From NCBI RefSeq assembly GCF_000002235.5, contig NW_022145611.1, forward strand, positions 2,470,754-2,534,753: 64,000 bases of DNA, given 5' to 3'. The notes below the pieces were generated by a model. The model was not told the DNA's origin and did not search any database. It saw only the letters and a program-made list of their open reading frames with translations. Shown in pieces: positions 1 through 14,200 of the stretch. The position numbers and the translations under genes were made by a program. Source of the DNA: Strongylocentrotus purpuratus. Lineage: Eukaryota > Echinodermata > Echinoidea > Camarodonta > Strongylocentrotidae. The stretch's first letter is position 1, and every line of letters begins with the position of its first letter.

Positions 1-606
1 TCATGAAAATAAGACATAAGGCAGCCTTTAACAAACTTGTCAACACTTAAATGTCTGGAATGGTATATAGAACCAATTCATTGCTTTGTAACAATTTACA
101 TTCACCTAAAATGTAATTAAATTGTAACAATATAGTTGGGATAATCAAGGAATCAAGCAGATCAGTTTTCCCAATTTTTATCATTAATAATGGTCTGTCT
201 TCACGCAAAATTTCAGATTATCTTTAATTGTACATCTAGCATTGAAATCACCACCTTAGCACCATTTTCTCTCATCTGAACAACGTTACCTCGTCCCTTT
301 AAGAAATGTATTTGTGACCTCTCATTTATCAGACATCAAATATCACTCAAACTTTCACCAATATGTTTCTCTGATTGTTCTACTTTCATTCAAAGCAACT
401 TGTCATCGTGTTTGGATTTCTCTTTTAAACTAAAACCTTTTAATTTAATTTTTTGTTTCCTTTTCAACCCATACATGTATATTGATACAGTACATTTGAC
501 AGTATTTACTTTAATTTTTTGTAATAACCTGCTCTGTTCAGAGGAAAATTTTTGAATTTAAATGTTTTGTTTTTTTCTTTCTGAATCTGTCTCTGTCTGT
601 TTACAG
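1..606 (+). other. Intron of PLCB, 3' portion
   Basis: AT-rich with a T-rich tract before the 605-606 AG acceptor. No exon, repeat family or RNA gene was recognised. The exon upstream lies outside the window. Confidence 0.8.
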
Positions 607-761
607 ATCTACCAATGCAACTGAATCTTGGTCTGTTCAATCTGAATGGTAGAACAGGATATATTCTTAAACCTGACTTCATGCGAAGAAAGGACCGCCA
701 TTTTGATCCCTTCGCTGAGTCCACCATGGATGGCATTGTAGCTGCTACCGTAGAGGTCAAG
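607..761 (+). CDS. PLCB: PLCB exon a: end of Y domain
   Basis: The acceptor is TTTACAG before 607 and the donor is AAG/gtcagt at 762. The exon begins with two bases of a split codon, probably Asp, then reads [18 protein letters not shown] and [12 protein letters not shown]. This is the conserved last strand and helix of the PLC-beta TIM barrel and the start of the linker to C2. Confidence 0.93.
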
Positions 762-3700
762 GTCAGTGTCAGTGTCAGAGGTCAAAAGGTCAAACCACAC
801 AAAGGTTTTATAAACTCCTGGCCGTGAGGTTTACAAACCTTTATGATAAATGAAGTATCATCAATCTTGATTATCAAGCCTAACCCTAACCCTATCTAAT
901 TCTTCAGAAAATAAAAAATCTTCGGAAAACATGTACATGTAGTTTCTGGAGAGAAAAATGATCTGTTCTCAGCCCAAATCTCAGTTTGTTGTTGCTATTA
1001 TTAAGGGGATTTGCTGTCCACAGCCAAAAATGAGTTACCATAGAGATTAAATGAATGGAGAAAAAATGGCTTAAGTGCAGAAAATTTGATAGGATACTTT
1101 ATGTAAAGATCTATATGTGGCACTTCATATTATGTACTAAAGTAGAAGTTTTGTTATACATTGACATGCCTGGAACAGTATATGTATCACGAATGTTTCT
1201 TTTGTAGCCTGTTTTAAACTTGATAACTGTTTGATATTGCAGGTGCTATCTGGCCAGTTCTTGAAGAAGGTTGGAACATACATTGAGGTGGACATGTTTG
1301 GTCTACCAGCAGACACAGTAAGGAAGAAGTATAAGACTAAGACTATCAACAATACTGGTATCAACCCTCAGTATGAAGATGATGGCTTCATCTTTCCCAA
1401 GGTAAGAAAGCATTTTCATCTCGTTCTCTAATCTTAAATAATTTCTGCGCTTCATGGAAATGGCACAGTAGGATCAAACTTGCTCATCAATGTTTTTATG
1501 CCTCCGTTACGAAGTAGCCGGAGGCATTATGTTTTCGGGTTGTCCGTCCGTCCGTCCGTCCGTCCGTCCGTACGTCCCGTTCTCGTGATCGCGTTATCTG
1601 AAGAACCGATTGATGGATTCCTGCCAAACTTTGGTCATGTATGTTACTTGCAGAGCCGATGAACTGATTAGATTTTGGGGTCACGAGGTCAAAGGTCAAA
1701 GGTCACAGGGCTCATTATGTATGCAAAAACAGCTCGTGATCGCGTTATCTGAAGAACCGATGGATGGATTCCTGCCAAACTTTGGTCTTGTATGTATCTT
1801 GCAGAGCCGATGAACTGATTAGATTTTGGGGTCACAAGGTCAAAGGTCACAGGTCACATGGCTCATTAGGTATGCAAAAAGAGCTCGTGATCGCATTATC
1901 TCAAGAACCGATCGATGGATTCCTGCCAATCTTTGGTCATGTATGTATCTTGCAGAGCCGATGAACTGAATAGATTTTGGGGTCACGAGGTCAAAGGTCA
2001 AAGGTCACAGGGCTCATTATGTATGCAAAAATAGCTTGTGATCGCATTCTCATTAGAACAGATTGATGGATTCCTGCCAAATTTCGATCATGTATGTATC
2101 TTGCAGAGCCAATGAACTGAGTAGATTCATGGGTCATGAGGTCAAAGGTCATGGGCTCATTATGTATCCAAAAATAACTTGTGAACGCATTCTCATTAGA
2201 ACTGACAGATGGATTACTATTTAACTCAGGACATCTTGCAGAGCCAATGAACTGAGTAGATTTTAGGGTCATCAGGTCAAAGATCAAAGGGTCATATATG
2301 TATATGAGAAATTGCTTGTAATCACGATATTCTGAGAACCTCTTAATGGATTACAATTGAACTTGAATTTGAAAAATTTCTTCTGTTTTGGTTTGTAAAA
2401 TTGCTCTATGACGGAGGCATCATTTTCGACTGCGCGCAGTCGAAGTTCCATCTAGTTTTTATATTTAGGTTTATTTATCCTTCAAGAAATATCGGTAAAT
2501 TACAACGGGTTAACTGGGAGTTTAACTAGGAATAACCGATTAAGGTTTGGCTTTTGAACTAATATCCACTGCATATGGATCATGGTGAAGAGTTTGTGTT
2601 CCTCTTGTTAGTTCTGTTCCCTAGTCTTGATATCACATTCTAACCTAACAGTCCATTCAGGCTCTTCAAGGCGGTTCATATTTGCATCCTGTATTTGAGG
2701 CTCTATCGTTGCGTCATTTCAATAGTGGTCCCTAAATTATTTATCTCAAATGAGCCTCATGCAATCCATGATCAAGATCATTCTGTTTGACTCTCTGGTT
2801 TGATTGAAATTGCCTGATTTCTTTTTATGAGTTTCTTCCTTTGAATATTTCTTTTAAAGAAAAGTGAGATATATTACATTATGTGATTTGATATTAGTAT
2901 TTAACTTTTCATCTTCTTCTTCTTTGGTTTCTAGGTTATCATGCCTAAACTAGCTATGTTAAGAATCACTGCATATGACGATAACAACAAACAGATTGGA
3001 CATCGTATTCTACCAGTAGAATCACTCAGACCAGGTAAGGTATACATAAGCCGGGTTTTTCATTTAATAATGCTAGGAAGTCTAGTTCATGAAGGGTATC
3101 TAGCCAATAGATGTAGTGAAGGTACTTGTTATCTCTGTTGAATATTCAATCCAAAAGGTCATGAGAAGAATGTTTTGATAGAGATTGAGATAATGAAGAC
3201 TTTGGAAAACACTCCTTGAGGATATTTACATTTTGAGATTTGTTTGTAGGTAGTATGAATACTTGAATGCTTATTTTTCTTATTTCACAAATCAATAGAT
3301 ATCATGACTTTAAATGATTGTTTAGATATTAAACAATACTCTTAGTAGAGATGTTGTGGTCTAATAGATAAGTCACTGGACTGTAGATCATAAGGTATGG
3401 GGTTCAAATCTTAGCCCGGCACTAATGTCTAATGGCAAGACGTTGACATTTTCCACTCTCCACCCAGGTGTAAATGGGTACTTGATATGCTTTAGTGCGA
3501 GAAACTTTGATACCTTGGCTATAACCAGGGAAATTATGTCTAAGCCCCGTGAGCGTCACTGCATGACGGATATGAGGGCTGTGTAAGTATTTAATTATTA
3601 ATGAAAATATGACTGTACACTATGCGTATCATGTATGATTAGTGGGTGTACATCTTGGCTTCAAGACCTTTGGAGTGTTGTTAAACCCATTCTTTCAATC

Positions 3701-6700
3701 CCAACTCACAGGGTATCGTCACATCCCTCTGCGCAATGAGCTCTACCAGCCTCTCCTCATGCCATCAGTCTTTGTCCACATCAAGGTCAAAGACTACGTG
3801 CCCGTTGGTCTGGCAAACTTTGCAGATGCTCTGGTCAATCCTATCCAGCATCAGCTCAAGATGGATGAACAGGTCAAGATCAGGACAGAAGCTCTCTCAA
3901 TTCTCTTGGAAGAAGCCAAATTGATGGAGGAATCGAAAGAAGCTGCAGTAGAGGACAGTCCCGATGATATGGCTAACACCTCCACACCGGTAGGGCATAT
4001 TTAGGAGTGGATTCAATAGTATTATAATAATAACAATGATGAATTGGATTTAAACAGCACCTTATCTAAAGGATACTTTTCTTTAATTACAGTATTTCCA
4101 TCAAAGTAAACACTGTGCATTATAAGCTTGTTATTTCCCTAGGTTTACCTGAATACCATAAAGAATGTCAAAATTTCATTTATTACACAAGGCACAAGAA
4201 TTCCACATTTGAAAATCAATATCTTGCAAAATAATATACTTGCAGCAACTGGGATTCCAGCTCTGACCAGTTGCACCATCGTTGTTCCATCGGTCAATAT
4301 GACTTACATTCTGGACTGAGGATGAATTCTAACTCCCAATTTATCAAACCAAATCCACTTTGTACATGAACAATTATGTGCTCCACATCGTGCAAGAAGA
4401 ACAACTAAAATACCAACTTAAAGGCAATTTGTTTGAATGGAAGCTGAATGCCGTCCTATGATTTTGGTTGTGTTTGTAGGAGCCTCAAAAAGAAGAGACC
4501 GGTGAGGGATCAAGTTCACCTGAGCAGGAGAGTAAACCTCCAATAGATAATGCTGCCATAGCTGAGGGGACGCCTAGTAACAAACCACTGGAACATACTA
4601 AGCTGGAAATGCTAGAGAAGAGGGACAGCGTTGATGCGTTGCCCCCGACGATGAAGAAAGTATCCAGGCCATCCAGACAGTCAGGTGAGTTGGTGATGGA
4701 GGGATAGAAAGATTAAAAGGAGAATGTAGGAAAGAAGAGGTAGACAGAATGTTGGAGTGCATTTTGATGGCAGGGAAGGGTGCTAGCAACAAAAAGCAAG
4801 GCATCTGTTTGATTTTTACCCTGGAATTATAAACACTGATTATATAGATCTTGATTACATGGGTTAGTGATAAAGGGATTTATGGATTAAGAATATAACA
4901 TATGGAAGGAGAGATTCAATCTCTGGTATGAACCTTAATTGGCAAACTAGAAGCAAATCAATATACTTTGTAGCATATTAATTTGTTTTGTTCCTATCAA
5001 AATTGTTTCCAGTGTTGTAATATTAAGGTATCAAATAAACATTAAAATTAATTAAAGCTCCTGATAACATTTTTGTTTTAATCTTTCAAAATTAAGAGAA
5101 GGGGAATAAAAGACAGGAGAAAACTCTTATTGATAAGGGCTAAGAAAAACATTTGATATGCAAATGACAAGTAATCAGAATTAAAGGTGTGTAAACCATA
5201 ATCTGGACATCAGACAAGTGCCATATTTGACAATACCAATACACACAAGGCCTAAAGAATTTGAGTGTAGTAGGAATGTAATTAGTGAGCCCCATTTGAA
5301 ATGAAGAAACTTTATTCAGCATATCTTTTAATCAATTCCTATCCCAAAGTGTACTGATTGCTTTGCATTGCATTTGTTTGATGTGTTAAAAGCTGCTACT
5401 AAAAGAAAGAGAAACAGACTCTTTTGCATGCATTTCTATAAACTGTACTTAATACTGTCTTAGTTAAAATTAGCAGGCATCAAAGTCCTTACCCGAAAAC
5501 TCTTTTATCCTTGTTGAAATATTTAGAACTTCGCCTTCCTTAGCCATCCAACCAGGATACCTGTAGTTTGGTTTAAAATATGAATTAAAAGAAAAAGTTC
5601 CAATATTAAATAGAATTATATAGTTCCTTTCCCTACCTCACTTGCAACTTGTCTGTGTGTTGTATTACAAAGTAATAATACTTTCATAAAATTGAGAGAA
5701 CATCTTCTTTCTTTATAGTTATAGGCCCTTCCCCTTGTTATTCAATCATAATTCTACTCTCCTAGCCTAGCTTGATTATCATCATTCCTAGATAGAATGA
5801 AGGCAGTGTGTGCATCCTTTGGCAAAGGAAAAAAGGATCATTATTGAGGAAAGTTTATATTATAAATCAAATTTTAAACAAATGCATGTCCAGAAATTTG
5901 AAATATATTTTTAGACTCATTTCATTAAAAAGCCAGAGATTTGATATCTTTAAGTAGTGTATTGCATTGAATAGATCTTTAGGGTTGCATGTTAACCACT
6001 GACTCGCTATGAACATTTTGATATGAACTGAGTTTTTTAGACATCAGTGAGTTTTCAGAAATAGACAGGTAATCATTGATTTGATGATTATATTTTGCAT
6101 TTCTATAATGTATCCATGTAAATATGTAAGATCACATAACATTGCTTCTTTACCATTGTTCAAAATAAGACAGTTTGGTCTAAATTGAGTTGATAAAGCA
6201 AGTGGTATTCTTTGGATATCAAAGGAAATAAAGTAGGGAAGCAGTACTCCCTGTGATCCTTAACATTGAATATATCAATTTTACTGTTTACCATACAATG
6301 AATTAGAAACTCAACTTCAGATCTTAATGAGCCAATGGCAACCAGAGGGTAAGTTGGTCCATCTATTAGCCAAACCAAACCAAACCAAGCAATTCTATTG
6401 CCTCTACTTTGTCTTGCTCAGAAAATCAACAACATATAACCATTATTCATTCTTATTAGTATCACCTTTTATTTGTTACTTTAATTATCAGGGTCAGATT
6501 TCAATATACATGTGCAGATAGATACCCCTTAAATCATCGAGATCATGTTTGAAGTGAATCAAAATGAAAGGGATTTATCGTCATGAATGTCTCCAAATGG
6601 TGGCGGTTCTTTGTCTCTACTTATTATTTGGTGTTTGTGCAGTTGGAATAAAAAGAAATTCCTTTCAAACTGACTTGCAGGTTTTCTGCCGCCTTACAAG

Positions 6701-9700
6701 CTCCCAACATTATTTGAGATAAGAAGAAGTTATACCTCTCAAAAACCTTTTTGTTTAATGTCTATGCTGACATGTATGTGCTGATAATAATAACATTCTA
6801 TCCAATCTGCTGCATCTGTAAGACATTACAAAGCATTTAACATAATACACCTAAAGTTGCATTGCCTCCATGAGCACGCTTCACTTAACATTGAAAGCTT
6901 TTGGCTTCACTCAACAAAATTTGTGGCTACACTTATAAACTAAAGCATTCTGCTTTAAATTCCGCGCATTTCAGTGAAGCCTTTGATAACTATTTCTCTA
7001 CAATGAAATAAACTTTTAAGGAATTTTTTTTATTCCTGCCAACTGACCCGTTTATTAATTTTTTTATTTTTTTTTAAGGTGACATCAACAGACAAAGGTT
7101 TTTTTTTTTTATCACAGATCACTCCCATACTTTATTAGATTTATTTTTGTTTGATGCTATAATTTGTTGATTTCAATATTGATTTGGTTTTATTATTTCC
7201 TACATTTATCCCATTTTCATCCATCATTTCCCTACCACTTATTCCAATCGCCCATGCAAACAACAGTTGTGGCTAAAGACAGCATTGGAAGTAGCACCAG
7301 CAGCGGAGGGTTGCTAAGGTCCGTTTCCATGGGAACGGCTCAGTTCGAGGCTAATGCTTTCTCAGGATTTCACAACCAAAGCATCCGAAGCCGCAGCACT
7401 CCCAACCTGGTCCCACAAGGTCTGCATCATGTTGCCATGGTTACGCATCTATTCATGTTTTTTCTGATTCCCACCGTACACATTGATGTTGATAACTTTC
7501 CACACTGAACCTTCTCACTACAGTTTACTATTGTGATGGAATGTTTTATGTTTGCTCTCGTCCTCTTTAAAGTGTTTGTATTGTATCCTTTAAATGTCGT
7601 CAACGTGATCTAGTATTCATTGGATGATACATATTCCTGCATTCAAAAATAAGAATCCCACAACACGGTTCCTGGCTTTCCCCTTAACAATCATACATTA
7701 AAAAAGAGAAACATTTAAATGTATACACTCTTTGATATATCCCTAAATGATGTCCCTCCATATATTAAGAATATGTCTCATGCATGTTTTTCCCTAAAGT
7801 CTATAATTTCATAACTCAAGAACAAGTAAGTTCGAATTTATCTTTCTGTCAGAGATTAAAAACAGAACCTTATTAGTGTTGGCAGGTTATCTCAATCTCT
7901 TTGCAGTGCGTTGCTGTGACTTCTTTTTATTTATATAGAGCTTGTCTCTGTGTTCAGCCTCCTTTCAACTTCATCAATTTTTTATTTATTTCCAATTCAT
8001 AGTTTAGACTGGACTTCTATCCCATCTCCATTCTTCATGCATGTTGAATTCAAATTCACTTTCCTGTTAATATGATAAAATCACTCTTGTATGCAAACTG
8101 TTCCTTCATTTATTTCTATTCTGCATGAGTTTGAATTAACAGCATCAAAGAGTGTGTAAAACGCTTGCAAATTGCATCCTTTGTTTCCTACTTTAATAGA
8201 CAAGCTTGATTCTTGCCCTCTCAAATTCATGAAATTAATCTATGCTATAAACATTTATAACATGAGCACATTTCTTAGACATATATGGCACATGTTTACA
8301 TGTGTACATGTATTCCAGCAAGTTTTCAATTAGAAAAACGAGACATCAGAGCTTGTATGATAATTCAGTTGCAAATATGATTTCTGCTATTGCTGTTATT
8401 AAAAAGTTAATGCAAATTGTGCCATGTGAATCTTGTATACATGTATAATGTAGGATGCAGTAGCTACATGTACCTTTTTCTTTTTTCAGTACAGTAAATT
8501 ATATACAATTTTGAAGAAAAATAGAATATGAATGAAACTTGAAATAGATAGAAACAAAATGTGTATGAGCCATGTAGAGGTGTTCTTTGTTACACCACAG
8601 TCACTCTAACTGACTCCATACTGAATCCCAAACGACTGATCCTCGGCCAATTGGTGCAATGTATTGTTTGTATGGTCTGTTATCAGTCTGACACCAGTCT
8701 GGTGACAGCCTGGTGTCAGACTGGTGTCAGACTGGTGTCAGTGTGGTGTCAGTCTGGTGTTGGTCTAGTGTCAGTCTGCTTTCAGACTGGTGTTAATCTG
8801 GTGTCAGCTTGGTGTCAGACTGGTGTCAGTTTGGTGTTTGTCTTGTTGGTGTGACTGGGGTACTGTATGGATGTAGCGGACATTCAAATAGATGAAGCAC
8901 CTTTTAACCTGTATTGCACATGCATTGTAACTCTGTGGCTATTTTTGATGTTTTAGTTTCAGTACTTCTGTTTAATACCTTACCCATAATTATGCACTCT
9001 TTACATGATACTCTCATTTTTTTATTTTTTTATTTTGATTCCATAGATTTGCTCTAGATTAGAGTAGACAGACTAATCCAAATCTTGATTTTAATTTTTA
9101 TTGTGGTTTAGATTCAATTTGATTATTATAATAAGTAGAATTGTCTCGCTGAGCACTATCAATTTTACATTTCATGTAGTAAAAAAAGTGTTTGTTTTCA
9201 TCTATGCACGTAGTGTTATATTTTGCATGCCAGTTGAAATGCACTATGAAAGAAACTATATTTTTAATGGATTGAATGTTGTCTTATTCTTCATGACTTC
9301 CCTGACCTCACTTGGTAAGAGTTTAGTAGACAAAACTATGTCCATGATGAGTTAATCTTCAAAAGCAAGAATAAGACAACTGATGAGAAAAACGTTTTTT
9401 GGGCAATTATTTAGTTTACCAAGGAAAGAAGTTTTTATAAATTTGGAATAAGGTATTCACATAAGTATGTTTGGTGATGTCATTGTTCAGCGTTAAATTG
9501 GATTCATCTGGGCCCCATACACAATGGTTTGCAATCAATTACAAATTCAAAACGATGATTCTGATTGGCTAATGGTCAGCCTTTTGAAAAGAATGTTCTT
9601 GCAACAATGATCTTGATTGGCCATTGTCATTTTGTGATTGATTGAAAGTTTTGTGTTATGGGGTCTACAACTGAAGTGGTTCTGAATCAAAATGTTGAAT

Positions 9701-11216
9701 TTTCTGTAGATGTAACTTGCACCTGTATGATGTTTTGAAAGACAGTGAATGAGAAATTATGATGATAAGGAGATCAATGGATAAGGTTGAGCGTATGAAG
9801 GTAACGATCCTGTTTAATTAGAGATGCAAACAATTTAAAAATTGATAAATTTATCTCTTAGAAATTAGTATGTAAATAGTTCAGAATTATACAAATTTTC
9901 TTATAAATGAGACATCAGTTTACCTCTAGCTTTTGTTAGATGGACATATCTGGAATCGTAACTTTAATTTATTAATTTCTAGTATTCCATGCTAAACCTA
10001 TGTAACTTGTGATGTCAATTAATTCTCTGATTTTTCCTTTTTTGATGTGATATAAACAGAGGAGATAGTTGCTGCAACCATTGATGAGATTAAAGTAGAG
10101 AAGGTAAGACTAATACAAAGGCCATATCAAATGTTACACATACTTGTTTGAAAGTTTTAATGAGCACAGGCTGCATTGGTTTGATAAAAGTGAGAATTTT
10201 GTTAAATTTGAAAGATCCATCCAGTATAAGTGTTTGTAATCTCTTATTCAATATGAGTAAGTAAATTAAGGCATAACTGTTATCAATTCACTGTATTGTT
10301 TACAATCACATACAATGTGCATAAATAATTATGATAATAATAACAGTGGGTTCTTGTGTATCGCTCATGTCGCTCACGGTTGACACCCCTGCTGGTGCTC
10401 CACAATTAGGAATATATATTTCCACAATTTATGAAAGTGACCCAGTAGCTCGAAACTAAGGGTCAGTGGGTGTATTTTTTCTTTTCTTATCGGTTACCTA
10501 ACGGCGAATGTTTCAAGCTTTTACATGTACATGTATGAATAATATAATCATTTAGTCTACCTGTAGTTAGACAGTAAAAAACACTTTAATATTATATTAT
10601 ACTAAGAGCTATCAACATCAAGTTGAAGGGATTTTTCTTTTCTCTCTATAATTTACCTTTTTTATGGTTTTGAGCCATTGGGTCATAAGTATTCCTACAG
10701 GGTGATTATTACCAAAAAAAAAGAAGGGGAAAATGCACAATTGTTATGCATTGGTTTCAATAGTCTGTCTTAATGTTAACAAATTGAGGCATTTAAAAAT
10801 CTCCTGTTCTCTTACTTTTAATTTCTTGTTGTAGAAATATGTGAAGGTGAAGACACGGCTGGACAATGAGCTCAATAAGCTAGTGAAGAAACAAGAGAAA
10901 AAACAGAGTAAACTCAAGAAGGGTCAGTCCAAGGACATCACTAAATTCAAGATGTCTCAAGAGAAAGCGAGGAGGAATAAAGAGAAGAAGCTGGTTTCCA
11001 TGGAGAAGAAGATGCTCAAGAACACGTTAGTTTGGCTTTCCTCTTACACTCATCTGTCGCACTGCTTTCTTGATAAATGTGCATGTATCTGTTTTCTTTC
11101 CCTCTTCTTATACATATATGTGTGTCCTTCTACATTTGTTCACATTTTATTCATCTGTCTGTTTGTATTTTCTCTCTCCCTCTCTCTTGTCTCTCCCTCC
11201 CTCCTCCCTCCCCCAC

Positions 11217-11250
<34 letters not shown>

Positions 11251-14200
11251 GAGCTTTTCTCTGTCTCTGTTTTTGTCTTCTTCCATGCCTTGCTCTCCAT
11301 CTCACTCATCTATTGTGTGTTTCTTTCTTTCTTTTTTCTCAATTGGCTCTACCTGTCTCTCAATATGAAACTGCAAAATCCAGTATATTGAGAGATGGAA
11401 CTTTGAGTACAATATTATTGCATAATCATTTGCCTCAGTATATGAATTCTCTCTCTTTATCTCTTTTCCAGCTTTTTTAATATCCTATTTATTTCTGTCT
11501 CCTTTCCTAACTCATGCTCTCCTCTTGCAATCCAAATTTGGTTGCATGTTAAAAACCAGTGTGTTATTTATCCACCATAAGGGCTAAAAAAAAAAAGAAG
11601 ATGTATTGCCCTTTAGGTGCCAAAACATTGGTCGGTCGGTTGGAAATCTTTTTTTATTTTTTTTTTTTTTTTTTCTCCCTCTTTGGGCTGATATTTCTCA
11701 GTTTTGAATGTTTTAAAACATTTTTTTTTATTCACTAAACATTTGTTCTCTAAACAAACGGTAAAAAAAAATAAAGCCGACCAGTAGATTTAAAGACTTT
11801 TGGGTCGGTCGCAAAGGGTAATACAACATCTTTTTTTTGTCACCTGACCTGTCCATCTGCATAATTGCTATTGTTTATCATGTTGTCAGATATGTTATGC
11901 TCTTTCCTTTCATGCCGCTGTCCTCTTCATTTTCTTTGTCCTGACTGAAGTGTAAGATTATATTTTCATATTCTTTGTGATTTTTCCCGCAGAACTCCTG
12001 AAGAAGCCAAACAGCAAAGTGCCAAAACTATGGAGCAGTTAGAGCAAGAACAAGAAAAAGAGGCAAGTTTGTGTCATGGATTGTGTCATGGATTCTATTC
12101 CATTCTAAAGTATTTCTATTTTATTCAGTTCCATTCCGTTCTATGCTCTAGCTTAGTGTATAGTTAGATTTATTGCTAGGTTTAAAGCTGTCATTTTTCA
12201 TTACTCTTATCGGACGAGTAAGAGAGAAATTAATAATGTTTACCAAGGGAAAAGAAGTGAAAAGTGCAACCTAAATATGTAAAACCGTACACAAACATAG
12301 ACATGTGGGACTGCTTTGATGTAATAATGTGTTTGGTCCACAGATGCTGAAGAAGCAAGTGAGCCAGGAGGATGCCTTGATAGGTCTGTATAGACGTCAC
12401 TACCTGGAGGAGAAGGAGCTGAAGGTGGAGCATGCAGAGATGCTCTTTGAGCTTCAGATGGATCTCATGGCAGCTATACATGAAAAACAACTCAAGAAAC
12501 TAGATGGTCAGCACAAGAAGTAAGCTCACTCAAACATGGGTATACAGACAGACAGACAGACAGATGACCTTAGGGAAACATAAAAAAGTAGACTCATTAA
12601 CCCTCTGTCTACTGGAACCAGGTGGCTACTGTATTAAGCCTATGGGAATGACTAAATTCAGTAGCCAGTGTGCTGAGTTAATTTCACAATATTCATTCAA
12701 ACCTGTATAGAAAGGAAGACCATCTTTAATAGGAGACACGAAAAGTTGTTGTTAAAGGCATGTGTTTTTATACAGGTTTTAATAATACATGTATACACTT
12801 ATGTTTCAATTATAGACACTGTTTTAAGGGAAACAAAGAAAATTTGTCCTCTTGGATTAGTGCATGGTCTTTCTAATTCGGTGGTTGTTTAAGCTGGTTT
12901 GAATGAAGTTCTGTGAAATTTCCTAGTTCTTTTAATATGACTCAAAGTAGAGTTCCCTCGATGGCTTGTTACCAAAATTCTAAACAGTACGAGACTTACT
13001 TGTTACTTCAGTTGTCAATAAACAATAGGAATGCATGAAAGTTGTCTTGTAAGCTGAAGCACTCATGAAAAGTGTTATACAGAGGACTTAATTTGAAAAT
13101 TGTGAGATGCAAATCCTATGTATGAAATAATTTATGTTCACTTTCCCAGTAGATTATGACAGAGGACTACCTTTTTCTTTTTAACTTTCTTTGAAGATAC
13201 CCTTTGAACAACCCTGTTGTACCACTATGTTTCCAAACGATCAATGTGTCATGTTTTAGTAAAGTTGAGTTTTAGTTGATAGTAATATGATAGATTACAT
13301 TCTATAGTGCTTAATACAACAATTTTCTATGTTTTTAAATTCTTTACAAATTTTGTCTTAAGATTTTAGTTTTCATAAAATGTATTGATGAGAACAAACA
13401 CAACCAAAGCTTTTAGCTGTTTCAATAAAATAAAATACTGGTAGCTATACTTAGTTTAAAAATGATACTGCTCTTAATTGGATGAACTTTCTTCTCTCTA
13501 AGTATCATTTCATTTGTCTGCACGTAAAACTTGTGACTAACATGATGCTTTCCTTTTGTTGTTTCCTACTAGGGTTGAGCAGGAGCTTCGTAAGATGCTT
13601 GGTAGTAAGAACATCGAGGAGATGAAGAGTATTGGTAAGATGAAGAGAGAGAAACAAGAGATCAGTCGACTGAAGAGAGAAGCTCGTAAGAAACACATTG
13701 ATCAAGCTGTCGATGAGAGAACACATGTGAGTTATTATGCTGGCTTAAGTTGTATAGTTATTAACCAATCCCAAACTTAATTTACAATGAAACACAGTGA
13801 TGCCACTTCATCTTAAGAGGGGTAATGCATGATTGTTTGTGGAATCGAAAATGACCCCCTTTTTGCAGATTTTCAAGAATATTTTGAACAAAATTAGACC
13901 AATGTTTGCCTAAAAACAGGTACAATATATAGTCTCAGTATAAATCTATCTTTGACTCGTTGAGTACAATTCACAAAAGGTTCCTATTGACATGAAATGT
14001 TCCTAATTTTATGTGAATCAAAGGTTCCCTTACTAAATAGATGTATATTGCTCTTCATTAAAGGTCTTACTCTTTAAAACACAAGGCATTCAAACTAGAG
14101 TATGCAATCATATCTGTGAACATTGTATATTATTAATGTACAGATTTTATTCATAAACTATAATATATTCCAACATGTGAGATACATGTAACCTGATAAA

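Larger units (their letters stand above)
7420..10059 (+). other. PLCB intron with minisatellite and MITE
   Basis: About 2.6 kb, AT-rich. It holds the 11-bp minisatellite at 8699-8841 and the inverted-repeat element at 9510-9665. Nothing else was recognised. Confidence 0.6.

Noticed and set aside
878-896. Telomere-like TAACCC repeats
   Set aside because: Only two full units, and in an intron.
1480-2287. Several open frames across the tandem array
   Set aside because: They are the same frame repeated because the unit is repeated. They lack domains and splice context and lie inside an intronic element.
10841-11391. Extension of the PLCB exon into a long Ser/Leu-rich frame
   Set aside because: The donor at 11026 and phase agreement with the 11993 exon end the coding part. 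The rest is CT repeat.
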